DNA from: Desulfobulbaceae bacterium UBA2276
Lineage (GTDB): Bacteria; Desulfobacterota; Desulfobulbia; Desulfobulbales; Desulfocapsaceae
Length of the DNA stretch: 29,898 nt
Direction: 5' to 3'
Assembly: GCA_002347085.1 (NCBI GenBank)
Contig: DDWW01000027.1
Span: forward strand, 1-29,898
How positions within the stretch are numbered: the stretch's first letter is position 1; every line of letters starts with the position of its first letter. The position numbers were made by a program, and so were the translations under genes. Shown piece by piece: positions 7,101 through 15,298 of the stretch. A model generated the notes under the pieces. It had not been told where the DNA came from. It ran no database searches and saw only the letters and a list, made by a program, of their open reading frames with translations.

Positions 7101-10100
7101 TGATCTCCCCGCGGCTCGGCGGCCTGGCCTCGCTGGTAGTCGGCATGCAGCTCCTTTTCCATCCGCTGGCCCAGCCCCTGACCATGGCCACCACCCGCAA
7201 AGGGCTGAAATATTTTGACCCGGCCAAGGTCCTGCACGACCTGTTGCGGGCGGCAACCGATGCCGCCCTGCTGCCGCACCAGGCCGCCGTGAGCCTGGAT
7301 GCCATCGTCCGGGTCTGGTACCGGCGCGCCATCTCCGGGCGCGGACTCCTGGAATGGAGCGCCCAGGCCACCCTCTGGCACGGTTCCCATGACCAGGCAC
7401 TTTTCGTCGCCGGGCTGGCCTTGAGCAGCCTCTTCAGTTTCGTTGTCGGCGGGGCAATCTGGACCATCATGCCGGGAAGCCTCATTCAGGCCCTGCCCTG
7501 GCTCGTCCTCTGGTTGTGTTCCCCGCTGCTTGGCTGGCTCCTCAATCTGCGGCCGGTAGCATCATTGCGTGAATATCCGCTGCCGGAATCAGACCGCCTT
7601 TTCCTCAGGCAGGTCGCCCGCAGGACCTGGCGTTATTTTTCGGCCTTTGTGGGCGAGGATACCTCCTGGCTGCCGCCCGACAACTACCAGGTTGCCCATC
7701 AGCACCACCTGGCCATGCGCACCAGCCCGACCAATATCGGCCTCTGGATGACCAGCACCCTGGGTGCCAATGATTGCGGCTACCTGACCATCAACCAGAC
7801 CGTCGATAAACTGGGCCAGACCATGGCGACCATCAGTCGTCTCAAGCGTCACCAGGGGCATCTCCTTAACTGGTACGACATCCAGAGCCTGGCGCCGCTT
7901 GAACCCCGCTACGTCTCCACCGTCGACAGCGGCAATCTGCTCGGCGCCCTCTGGGCCCTGGAGCAGGGGGTGGGCGAACTGGCGCACCAACCGATTCTGA
8001 GCGGCAAGACCTTTACCGGTCTGGCGGACACCGGGCTCGTCTTAAAGCAGGTCGTCACCGACCAGGGCGTTGCCAACTTTTGTCATCCGCTGCTGGACCA
8101 ACTCCTGACTGAGTGCATGACTCCACCGGAGGACCTGATCGAGCTCCTCCGCCTGCAACACAGCGTGCAGAGCTCTATTGCGGAGATGGCCACGGTTGCC
8201 GGCGGCATGGTCTGGGTCGTTGAGCTGGCCCAACAGCTTGCGGCCTGGGTGGAAAACAGCGACCGCTATCTTGCCTGGACTCAGATCCTTGCCGAAAAAA
8301 GTGAAGAGGAACTGGCGCCGCTCGGTTCGCCGGCCCAGCTCGCCATCCGCAAGGACCTTTGCCACCCGACCTCGCTCACTGCGCTGGCGCAGGGCCAAAT
8401 CGACTCGATCCGCATCCTGGGTGCCCTCCGGCAAGGCTTGCCCTCGGTCGACGCAACCCTTGCCGCCTGGATCGACCGTCTGCTCGCCGCCTTTGCCACA
8501 ACACAATGGCTGGCTGGCGAGACCCTGGGAAAAACCGAGCAACTGCTCAAGGACATCCACGAGCTCGCGGATGGAATGAACATGCAGTTTCTCTATGCCC
8601 CCAAGCGTAAATTGTTCGCCATCGGCTACAACGTCTCCACCGATCGGCTCGACCTTTCCAGTTACGATCTCCTGGCCAGTGAGGCCCGGCTCGGCAGTTT
8701 TGTCGCCATCGCCCGGGGCGATGTCCCCCTGGAGCACTGGTTCTCCATGAGCCGTCCCTACGGCGCCATCGGCCGGCAACGGGTGCTGCTCAGCTGGACC
8801 GGGACCATGTTCGAATACCTGATGCCGCTGCTGTTCCAGCATTCCTACGGCAATTCTCTGCTTGATAAGTCGGCCCGGGAGGCGGTGGCGGTCCAGATCG
8901 CCTATGGCCGCGCCCACAAGGTTCCATGGGGTATTTCCGAGTCCGCCTTTGCCGATCTGGACCTGAACAAGACCTACCAGTACAAGGCCTTCGGCGTCCC
9001 GGCCCTCGGCCTGAAGCGCGGGATCGAGGAACAGTTGGTGGTGGCGCCCTATGCCACCCTGCTGGCCCTGAACCTGGCGCCCAACGAAACCGTGGAAAAC
9101 CTGAAACGACTGTCCAGGCTGGGCTTGCTCGGCGACTATGGCTATTTTGAGGCCATGGATTTCAGCCGGCACCCGAAGCGGGAAAGCGGCGGAGAAAAGC
9201 GAAAACGCGGGGTGATCATCGAGGCCTATATGGCCCATCACCAGGGCATGGCCTTCCTGGCGCTGACCAACTTCCTCCATGGCAACCCCTTCCCGCGCCG
9301 CTTTCACAGCGACCCGCGGGTCCGCGCCTTTGAGGCCCTGCTCCAGGAACGCATCCCCACCCTGCCGCCCTTGCACCTGATCTCGACCCGGCCAAACGAG
9401 CCGCAGCTCCTGGGCAGCGATTCGGTCGCCCAAGCGGCCAGTATCTGCACCACCCCCAATACCGCCATCCCTAAAACGCTCCTGCTCTCCAATGGCCGTT
9501 ATGGATTGATGATCACCAACAGCGGCGGCGGTTACAGCCAGTGGGGCGGCCAGGAACTGACCCGCTGGCGGTCTGATCCGACCTGTGATGGCATGGGCAC
9601 CTTCTGCTATATCCATGAGGTTGAAGGGGACCACCTCTGGTCCGCCACTCCACAGCCGGTCGGCGGCAAGATCGACGGCTATTCGGTTGATTTCACCCTC
9701 GACCGGGCCGTTTTTCACCGCTCTGATGACAAGATCCACACCGAGACCGAGGTGATCGTCTCGCCGGAAGACGATGTCGAGGTGCGCCTGATCACCCTGA
9801 TCAATCGTTCCTCCCGCACCCGCCGCCTCAACCTCACCAGCTATGTGGAACTGTCCATGGCCGCCCACAACGCCGACCGCCAGCATCCGGCCTTCAACAA
9901 GCTGTTCATCGAGACCGAAGCCCTGCCCGAGCAGCAGGCGCTGCTCGCCCATCGGCGGCCGCGCAGCGAAAATGAAGCGCCGCTCTATGTGGCCCATGGC
10001 CTGATGCTTGAGCAGGAAGGCGGTGAGGGCCAGCCGGCACCCGACTGGCAGTTTGAAACCGACCGGGCCCGGTTCATCGGCCGCGGCCGGACCCTGGCCC

Positions 10101-13100
10101 ATCCCATGGGGGCGGTGCAGGAACTCGGAAACTCGCAGGGGTTTGTCCTCGATCCTATTTTCAGCTCCAGGCAGGTCCTCACCCTGGAGCCCGGTCAGCG
10201 CGCCCGGGTTTCCCTGGTGCTCGCCGTCGGGTCCAACCGCGAACAGGTACTGCTGCTGATTGCCAAGTACCGCGATCCCCATGCGACCGAACGGGCCATG
10301 GATTTTGCCTGGCACTCGGCCCAACAGCAGTTGCAGATGCTGCGCATCAAGGCCGATGAGGCCCGTCGTTTCCAGCAACTGGCAAGTCATCTGCTGTTTC
10401 CGGGCCAACTGCTGCGCGCCCCGGCGGAACGTCTGGAAGAGAACCGCAAGGGCCAGGCGGGATTGTGGCCCTACGCCATTTCCGGCGACCTGCCCCTGGT
10501 CCTGATCACCATCGGCGAGACGCGGGAGATCAGCCTGGTCCGCCAGCTCCTCCAGGCCCACACCTATTGGCGGATGCATGGCTTTTCCACCGATCTGGTC
10601 ATCCTCAACGAAGAGGCGGCAAGCTATGAGCGGCCTCTCCAGGAACGACTGGAACAACTGATCCAGACCCATGCCCTCTCGGCCGCAAGTGATCAGGCGG
10701 GCGGAATCTTCCTCAAAAGCGCGGCGCTCATCCCCGAGGATGATCTCAAGCTGCTGAAGGCGTCGGCAAGCGTGGTGCTGGTGGCCGCCCGCGGCACCCT
10801 GCCCCAGCAATTGGGGCTGCCGGTGGAGGCGACCGAGCAATTGAAACGGCTCATCCGCAAACGCAGCGTGCGCGAGCCATCGGCCCCGCTGCCCTTCATG
10901 GAGCTCGACTACTTCAACAGCCTTGGCGGTTTCACCCCGAATGGCCGGGAATACGCGATCTACCTCGGCCCCGGCACCAGTACCCCGGCCCCGTGGGTGA
11001 ACGTCATCGCCGGGCCCACCTTCGGCACGATGATCAGTGAAAGCGGATCCGGATTCACCTGGTACGGAAACAGTCAGCGCAACCGTCTGACCGGCTGGTC
11101 GAACGACCCGGTGCTCGACCCGGCATCGGAGGCGTTGTACATCCGCGACGAGGAGAGCGGCGCCTTCTGGTCGCCAACCGCCTCCCCGATCCGGGAAGAG
11201 ACCGCCTACCGCGCCCGGCATGGGGCTGGCTATACGGTCTTTGAGCACAACAGCAACGGCATCGAGCAGGAGCTGACCGTCTTCGTACCGGTGGATGACA
11301 GCGGGGGGACGCCGATCAAGCTGCAGCGCCTGCGGCTCACCAATGGTTCATCCCGAAGGCGACACCTCTCGGTCACCTATTATGTGGAGCTGACCCTGGG
11401 CGAGAACCGGGAGACCTCGCAGATGCACGTCCAGACCCATTGGGATGACGAGGCCCAGGCCCTGCTGGCCCGGAACTACTACCACCCCGACTACCCGGAA
11501 CGGGTAACGTTCGTGGCCATCACGCCCGAGGCCGAGGCCTTCAGCGGCGACCGCACGGCCTTTATCGGCCGGAACCGGTCGTTGGCAAGTCCAGTCGCCA
11601 TGGAGATGACCCGCCTGTCGCCCCGGACCGGGGCCGGCCTCGACCCATGCGCGGTCCTGCGCGTGACCCTGGAACTGGCGCCGCACGAGCAACGCGATAT
11701 TATCTGCATGCTTGGTCAGGCCGAATCTGCGGCCCAGGCCCGGGAATGGGTGGGCAGCTTCCGGCAGGATCTCGCCTTTGAAAACGCCTTCGATTACAGC
11801 AGGGCCTGGTGGGATGACCTGCTCGGTACGATTGAGGTGCAGACCCCGGAGCTTGCCGTCGATCTCATGATCAATCGCTGGCTGCAGTATCAGTCATTGA
11901 GCTGCCGCATCTGGGGCCGCTCCGGCTTTTACCAGTCCGGCGGCGCCTTCGGCTTTCGCGATCAACTCCAGGACGTCACGGCCATCCTCTACGCCAGGCC
12001 CCAACTGGCGCGCGACCATATCCTGCTCGCCGCCGGTCGCCAGTTCAAGGAGGGTGATGTCCAGCATTGGTGGCATCCCCCAGGAGGTGCTGGGATCCGC
12101 TCACGTATTACCGACGACCTCCTCTGGCTGCCTTATGTGGTTGCCCACTACGTCCGGATCACTGGTGACGTGGCAATCCTGCACGTGGAGGTGCCTTTTC
12201 TCAACGGCCCCATCCTGGCCGATGATCAACACGAGCAATTCTTCACCCCGGAGGTTGGTTTTGAACGCGCCTCTCTCTTTGAACACTGCCGCCGTGCGGT
12301 CAACCGCGGCCTGACCATCGGCCCCCATGGCCTGCCCTTGATCGGGACCGGGGACTGGAACGACGGGATGAACCTGGTGGGCGCAGGCGGAAAAGGGGAG
12401 AGCGTCTGGCTCGCCTGGTTCCTCTGCGATGCCCTGCAGGGGATGGCGGAACTCGCGAATCTTCTGGAGCAACCGGAACTGGTTCTCAGCTATCAGGCGG
12501 ATCGAGAGGCCCTGATCCAGCGGGTCGAACAGGCCGGTTGGGACGGCGAGTGGTATCTGCGCGGGACCTTCGATGACGGCACCCCGCTCGGCTCCGCCGC
12601 CAACCGGGAGGCAAGGATCGACAGCCTGCCGCAATCCTGGGCCTGGCTCTCTGGAGCTGCTGATCCGGCGCGCGCCGATCAGGCCCTGGAATCGGCCTGG
12701 AAGCAGCTGGTCCGGCCGGATGAAGGCCTGGCCCTGCTGTTTACGCCGCCCTTTGACCAATCGACCCCCTCACCCGGCTACATCAAGGGGTATCCGCCGG
12801 GGGTGCGGGAGAACGGCGGCCAGTACACCCACGCCGCCCTGTGGATGGCCATGGCCATGGCCCGCAAAGGAGACGGCGAGCGGGCGGTGCAGCTGCTGCG
12901 CATGCTCAATCCGATCGAGCACGCCCGCGATGCCGAGGCGGCCTGGCACTACGGGGTCGAACCCTACGTGGTGGCGGCCGATGTCTACCGCTTACCCGGC
13001 CGGATTGGCCAGGGGGGCTGGTCCTGGTATACCGGTTCGGCGGGATGGATGTATCGGGCCTGGGTGGAAGAGGTTTTTGGTGTCCAGATCCGTGGCGATC

Positions 13101-13333
13101 ACATGCGGATTGATCCGGTTATTCCGGCAACCTGGCCCGGTTTCAGCCTCCGCTATCGCCACGGAGAGACGATCTATAACGTTGCGGTGGAGAACCAGGA
13201 CGGTTGCGGGCACGGTGTCGCCTGGGTGGAGTTGGACGGACAGCGGCTGCGCGATGGCGTGATTCCGCTGGAAAAAGGACTGGTGATCCATCAAGTTCGG
13301 ATCAGGATGGGGAGCCCCACGATTACTGGCTGA
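4160..13333 (+). CDS. ndvB: Cyclic beta-1,2-glucan synthase (NdvB/ChvB/Cgs type), 3057 aa
   Basis: This giant inner-membrane enzyme makes cyclic beta-1,2-glucan from UDP-glucose, an osmoregulated periplasmic glucan. The start is a TTG at 4160 with AAAGGA about 8 bases upstream. Domain order by residue: an N-terminal segment with two membrane helices (about 53-112); the family motif WILDNEYILEG and LPRRFYRQLP (about 241-272); a helix pair (561-619); the GT84-type glycosyltransferase with DSD at 776-778 and HRWIRGDWQ with the RW pair at 923-924; further helices (966-1009 and 1084-1130); the glycoamylase-like transglycosylation domain (about 1240-1711, with EAYMAHHQGMAF near its end); two GH94 beta-sandwich modules (from about 1774 and 2252); and the GH94 catalytic barrel (from about 2570) with GTGDWNDGMN at 2729-2738. 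It is some 200 residues longer than rhizobial homologues (about 2830-2870), partly at the N-terminus. All catalytic parts look intact. The gene is visibly more GC-rich than its flanks, and no export gene (ndvA/chvA) is adjacent. Identification is very secure; product ring size is unknown. Confidence 0.96.
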   Translation: MGVGILIGYFTQQDQARQALRKLTKYGFNRTALVHKDPGGTVHLVNLSIQRLSLRITLAACLFAGIAAIAPFLLYGLKLFPLWNIFSSLGLIFAGAAIGAAVAFLWFRHFLQTTDPGDIRDHSRWLLPGEYVLILRAPVASLQRPVTLLREIGDTPPPLFVLYPTLERRVQERATTVKLSPSQILEHAQRHAGEQRVDPKPQHSTELLGRLKQSRQWIRQVCADLTAASNLEQKTTPAVDWILDNEYILEGNARDILLNLPRRFYRQLPVLSNDPYHGLPCIYGLAKDLVAHTEMRLDRENILAFIEAYQSVRTLTSGELWALPQMMRLALIESIQSLAVIALADLRERQLADFWANRLITANRRDSNQLFVVLAELAQAEPQPSAYFGVQLVGLLYDEAAALSPVQSWLERTLKTPIYDLNLQEQNRQTREQLSCGNAFTSLRQLGQLDWREIFEQLNRVEQLLRLDPSGIYPRMDFATRDCCRRAIEQLAHAAMLTEVQVAERVIELATAAGTSTTDERQNHVGAWLVGEKRATMARLLTCRETCHYRFLQWTYNHHSAVYFLGIGSVTTLLVGLIVAWSRIPASPALLAGLVLLLLVPVSQLAIEVVNYLLTRLLPTCPLPKMDFEETGIPDAFRTLVVVPMMLVDAETIRAEVEKLEIRYLANKEANLLFSLFSDYTDSDTVNREEDSGLLQLVRESLEELNARHGERFFLFHRKRSWCESEQHFIGWERKRGKLEELNRLIDGTRPENAPRLVEVGDPDQLADVRFIITLDSDTQLPHATARRMVETLAHPLNLPRFDEAGRVTAGYTLIQPRVSPTLASTSVSIFSRLFADAVGIDPYSQAVSDVYQDLSGEGSYHGKGIYDVRAFSRVLSGRFPEERILSHDLIEGAHVRVGLASDIELFDEFPQGYQSYSKRTHRWIRGDWQIAGWIFPRVATGSGGRGINPLSLLNRWKILDNLRRSLLPATSLALLLMAWLISPRLGGLASLVVGMQLLFHPLAQPLTMATTRKGLKYFDPAKVLHDLLRAATDAALLPHQAAVSLDAIVRVWYRRAISGRGLLEWSAQATLWHGSHDQALFVAGLALSSLFSFVVGGAIWTIMPGSLIQALPWLVLWLCSPLLGWLLNLRPVASLREYPLPESDRLFLRQVARRTWRYFSAFVGEDTSWLPPDNYQVAHQHHLAMRTSPTNIGLWMTSTLGANDCGYLTINQTVDKLGQTMATISRLKRHQGHLLNWYDIQSLAPLEPRYVSTVDSGNLLGALWALEQGVGELAHQPILSGKTFTGLADTGLVLKQVVTDQGVANFCHPLLDQLLTECMTPPEDLIELLRLQHSVQSSIAEMATVAGGMVWVVELAQQLAAWVENSDRYLAWTQILAEKSEEELAPLGSPAQLAIRKDLCHPTSLTALAQGQIDSIRILGALRQGLPSVDATLAAWIDRLLAAFATTQWLAGETLGKTEQLLKDIHELADGMNMQFLYAPKRKLFAIGYNVSTDRLDLSSYDLLASEARLGSFVAIARGDVPLEHWFSMSRPYGAIGRQRVLLSWTGTMFEYLMPLLFQHSYGNSLLDKSAREAVAVQIAYGRAHKVPWGISESAFADLDLNKTYQYKAFGVPALGLKRGIEEQLVVAPYATLLALNLAPNETVENLKRLSRLGLLGDYGYFEAMDFSRHPKRESGGEKRKRGVIIEAYMAHHQGMAFLALTNFLHGNPFPRRFHSDPRVRAFEALLQERIPTLPPLHLISTRPNEPQLLGSDSVAQAASICTTPNTAIPKTLLLSNGRYGLMITNSGGGYSQWGGQELTRWRSDPTCDGMGTFCYIHEVEGDHLWSATPQPVGGKIDGYSVDFTLDRAVFHRSDDKIHTETEVIVSPEDDVEVRLITLINRSSRTRRLNLTSYVELSMAAHNADRQHPAFNKLFIETEALPEQQALLAHRRPRSENEAPLYVAHGLMLEQEGGEGQPAPDWQFETDRARFIGRGRTLAHPMGAVQELGNSQGFVLDPIFSSRQVLTLEPGQRARVSLVLAVGSNREQVLLLIAKYRDPHATERAMDFAWHSAQQQLQMLRIKADEARRFQQLASHLLFPGQLLRAPAERLEENRKGQAGLWPYAISGDLPLVLITIGETREISLVRQLLQAHTYWRMHGFSTDLVILNEEAASYERPLQERLEQLIQTHALSAASDQAGGIFLKSAALIPEDDLKLLKASASVVLVAARGTLPQQLGLPVEATEQLKRLIRKRSVREPSAPLPFMELDYFNSLGGFTPNGREYAIYLGPGTSTPAPWVNVIAGPTFGTMISESGSGFTWYGNSQRNRLTGWSNDPVLDPASEALYIRDEESGAFWSPTASPIREETAYRARHGAGYTVFEHNSNGIEQELTVFVPVDDSGGTPIKLQRLRLTNGSSRRRHLSVTYYVELTLGENRETSQMHVQTHWDDEAQALLARNYYHPDYPERVTFVAITPEAEAFSGDRTAFIGRNRSLASPVAMEMTRLSPRTGAGLDPCAVLRVTLELAPHEQRDIICMLGQAESAAQAREWVGSFRQDLAFENAFDYSRAWWDDLLGTIEVQTPELAVDLMINRWLQYQSLSCRIWGRSGFYQSGGAFGFRDQLQDVTAILYARPQLARDHILLAAGRQFKEGDVQHWWHPPGGAGIRSRITDDLLWLPYVVAHYVRITGDVAILHVEVPFLNGPILADDQHEQFFTPEVGFERASLFEHCRRAVNRGLTIGPHGLPLIGTGDWNDGMNLVGAGGKGESVWLAWFLCDALQGMAELANLLEQPELVLSYQADREALIQRVEQAGWDGEWYLRGTFDDGTPLGSAANREARIDSLPQSWAWLSGAADPARADQALESAWKQLVRPDEGLALLFTPPFDQSTPSPGYIKGYPPGVRENGGQYTHAALWMAMAMARKGDGERAVQLLRMLNPIEHARDAEAAWHYGVEPYVVAADVYRLPGRIGQGGWSWYTGSAGWMYRAWVEEVFGVQIRGDHMRIDPVIPATWPGFSLRYRHGETIYNVAVENQDGCGHGVAWVELDGQRLRDGVIPLEKGLVIHQVRIRMGSPTITG

Positions 13334-13347
13334 ACATATTGTAGATG

Positions 13348-13482
13348 GGAATAATTCCATTTCTAAATCAAGATGTACACGAGGAGAAAAGCGAGCCGCG
13401 ACGAGGCAGTACAAGGAGTACGGTGAGGAGCGGCGCAGCGCATTCGACGAAGTGAACACTTGACTCAGAAACGGAATAATCC
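13348..13482. repeat. Imperfect terminal-inverted-repeat element after ndvB
   Basis: The left end at 13348-13378 (GGAATAATTCC, TTTCTAAATCAAG) and the right end at about 13453-13482 are imperfect reverse complements: AGAAACGGAATAATCC pairs with GGAATAATTCCATTTCT allowing gaps, and CACTTGACTC pairs with the next part of the left arm. The centre is purine-rich and GC-rich, with GTAC repeats and AGCGGCGCAGCGC, and encodes nothing credible. It looks like a small non-autonomous repeat and sits just before the Lys-rich gene. Confidence 0.55.
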
Positions 13483-13531
13483 GTTAACTCGTGGAATCAG
13501 CAGGTTAATCTTTCAAGAAAGGAGCACGACC

Positions 13532-13669
13532 ATGGGCGACAAGGGCGGCAAAAAGGACAAAGAGAAAAGTCAGAAGCAAAGCGGCGACAAACAGAAACAA
13601 AAAGATCAGAACAAGGCCGATAAACAACCAAAAAGCAAACTGTCTGGTTCACTGCCTGCCGGCAAGTAG
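13532..13669 (+). CDS. Small Lys-rich hydrophilic protein, 45 aa
   Basis: The protein begins MGDKGGKKDKEKSQKQSGDK and ends QPKSKLSGSLPAGK. Nearly half its residues are Lys, Gln or Asp, with no hydrophobic segment, so it is probably disordered. The ATG at 13532 is preferred over the upstream frame start at 13460 because AGAAAGGAG lies about 8 bases upstream and because the extra N-terminal residues would fall in the repeat element. Similar short 'MGDKGGKKDKEK' proteins recur in many bacteria, to my recollection, without known function. It follows ndvB by about 200 bases on the same strand but is separated by the repeat. Confidence 0.7.
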   Translation: MGDKGGKKDKEKSQKQSGDKQKQKDQNKADKQPKSKLSGSLPAGK

Positions 13670-13710
13670 GGGAAATCTTCTACCCATAACCATGCGGGTA
13701 GCACGCTTAA

Positions 13711-13844
13711 TTCTACTTTGTCACATTGTTTCACCGTCGTATCCGGTAACCCTTTAACTCCCCTTAATCAGGGGGGGAAACTATATCCCCCTCATTGATA
13801 AGGAGGGGTTAGGGGTGGTTGATGTTGAATGTGACAAAGTAGAA
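13711..13844. repeat. 134-bp element with perfect 17-bp terminal inverted repeats
   Basis: TTCTACTTTGTCACATT at 13711-13727 is the exact reverse complement of 13828-13844. Inside is a second, imperfect GC-rich inverted repeat (about 13754-13776 against 13787-13813, CCCCTTAATCAGGGGG versus CCCCCTCATTGATAAGG). A relative of the terminal arm occurs at 19794-19810 with one mismatch. This fits a MITE-like family without its own transposase. No ORF lies inside. Confidence 0.75.
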
Positions 13845-13860
13845 AATGCCTCTATAGGAA

Positions 13861-13981
13861 ACTCAGCTATCATCTTTCGTCACTTCCGGTTATGCGGGAG
13901 TGACGAAGCATTTAATAATTGTCATTCTCGCGCAGTCGGAAATCCAGTATTTATTGGGTGCCCAGGAAAATTTAGCTGAGT
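13861..13981. repeat. Further inverted-repeat element with inner hairpin
   Basis: ACTCAGCTA at 13861-13869 pairs with TAGCTGAGT at 13973-13981. Inside it, TTCGTCACT (13876-13884) pairs with AGTGACGAA (13899-13907), with CCG/CGG as additional inner pairs. The stretch GTCATTCTCGCGCAGTCGGAA (from 13921) looks like a decayed version of the widespread GTCATTCCCGCG-type dispersed repeat. The whole of 13670-14262 carries repeats and no supported gene; the small frame at 14024-14218 has no family resemblance. Confidence 0.55.
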
Positions 13982-14154
13982 ATTGTATAGAACCACTAAG
14001 TAGAATGAAGAAGAACAATATTTTTGGCTCGGCCGGACATTAATGGGATCGGGGGTTATAGATCGGCAACCTTGATATTATGGCCGAGAGTATTTCTTGA
14101 AAGAGTACAACAAAACGCTTTCCTCGATTGCCAAAGTCAACAGTTCTCCTGTAT

Positions 14155-14262
14155 CATGCTGCCTTGTGATAAACACAACCATTTCCAGGCGCTAAGCCTA
14201 TTCCCGAAAGAATTATAATTACCAGACAGGGTCCATTTCCAACCGAGGCAGAACAGTTCTAC
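14155..14262 (+). repeat. Upstream part of the segment duplicated at 1638
   Basis: The 108 bases before the HD gene are related to 1638-1745, with shared blocks ACAACCATT, CTAAGCCTATTC and ACCAGACAG. The duplication therefore covered the gene's promoter and leader as well as its first 49 codons. No clear Shine-Dalgarno is seen near the ATG; a GAGG lies about 15 bases upstream, rather far. Confidence 0.7.
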
Positions 14263-15075
14263 ATGAATGATGAACAGCTCCGGTTTTTTCAAAACTGGTT
14301 TCGACACCATATCCTGACCTTCCAAGAACCTGACCCCTTGCACCAGCGCAGCCTGGACATGAAAGAGGAACACACCTTCCGTGTCTGCGCGGCCATTGCT
14401 CGGATTGGTGCAGGTCTCGGCCTTTCGGAGAACGACCGCCGCATCGCTGCCGTGACCGCCTTGTTTCATGACCTCGGCCGCTTTCCCCAGTATCAAAAGT
14501 ACCTGACCTTTCGAGATCCTGATTCGGAGAATCACGCCAAGCTTTCCCTCTGGGAGCTGAACCGTTACCGCGTCCTCCAGACCCTGGGTGTTACCGAGCG
14601 CCAGCTCATCAGTCGCGCTATTTTCTTTCACAATCGGCTCCGCATCCCTGACAATCTCGACCAGCAAACCCTTCTGCACTGCCAACTCATCCGTGACGCC
14701 GACAAAGTCGATATCCTGCGGATTATGGCCGAGCATTTCCAGATTGCAGAATCCCTGCGAAATCCGGTAATTACCCTGGGATTGGGGACGGATATGCTGG
14801 TGCGGGAAGAAGTCTACCGCCTCCTGTTCGAGGGACGACCCATGAGCTACGCCAAGCTGAAGACCACCAATGAACTTAAAGTGTTGCAGATGAGTTGGGT
14901 TTTCGATATAAACTTCCGGCCAACCTTTGAGATCCTGAAGGAGAGAAACGATATTGGCAAACTCGCCGCCACCCTGCCCGACACACCGCTTCTTCGAGAA
15001 GCGCTTGCTTTTATCAATGGCTATATCGAAAGACGCGTAAAGGGCCAACCTAAAAACGGCAGTTGGACAGAGTGA
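14263..15075 (+). CDS. HD-domain metal-dependent phosphohydrolase, 270 aa
   Basis: The protein has the full HD signature: His37 in KEEHTFRV, the His69-Asp70 pair in ALFHDLGRF, His91, His123 in FFHNRLRIP, and Asp145 in IRDADKVD. These are metal ligands of the HD superfamily, whose members hydrolyse phosphoester bonds in nucleotides or second messengers. There is no HD-GYP signature, and the substrate cannot be inferred. It is soluble, with no signal peptide. The start is supported because the duplicated copy at 1746 preserves the same ATG. It stands alone, followed by a strong hairpin. Confidence 0.87.
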   Translation: MNDEQLRFFQNWFRHHILTFQEPDPLHQRSLDMKEEHTFRVCAAIARIGAGLGLSENDRRIAAVTALFHDLGRFPQYQKYLTFRDPDSENHAKLSLWELNRYRVLQTLGVTERQLISRAIFFHNRLRIPDNLDQQTLLHCQLIRDADKVDILRIMAEHFQIAESLRNPVITLGLGTDMLVREEVYRLLFEGRPMSYAKLKTTNELKVLQMSWVFDINFRPTFEILKERNDIGKLAATLPDTPLLREALAFINGYIERRVKGQPKNGSWTE

Positions 15076-15107
15076 TTTTGCAATAACTTCTTGCATGGCC
15101 AGATTTT

Positions 15108-15156
15108 CCCCTTCACCCAGCCCCTCTCCCAAAAGGAGCGGGGCTGGGTGAAGGGG
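15108..15156 (+). terminator. Strong hairpin after the HD-domain gene
   Basis: CCCCTTCACCCAGCCCC at 15108-15124 and its exact reverse complement at 15140-15156 form a 17-bp stem with a 15-base loop. It begins 33 bases past the stop codon. No U-tract follows, so it may be a GC-rich repeat acting as a transcript end or stability element rather than a classical terminator. Confidence 0.5.
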
Positions 15157-15298
15157 AGCAGCATTTACCTTATGAAGTAACTGCCATTTTCAGGACCAAT
15201 AAAAAGGCTGTACAGCACCGGCCGCCGCCCTGAAGCAAGGTGGGTTGCAATGGACACTTTTTCGCAAAATTTTTCAGTTCGTTTGCATTGATCACGCT

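Noticed and set aside
8042..11248. A 1068-codon open frame antisense to ndvB
   Set aside because: It lies wholly opposite the glucan synthase, has low-complexity Gly/Gln/His-rich sequence with no domain, and is expected by chance opposite GC-rich coding DNA. The sense frame has clear catalytic motifs. Other antisense frames (4994-6544, 6722-7390, 12101-12760) are the same case.
13711..13981. CRISPR-like repeats
   Set aside because: The repeats here are inverted, not direct with regular spacers, and no cas gene is present.
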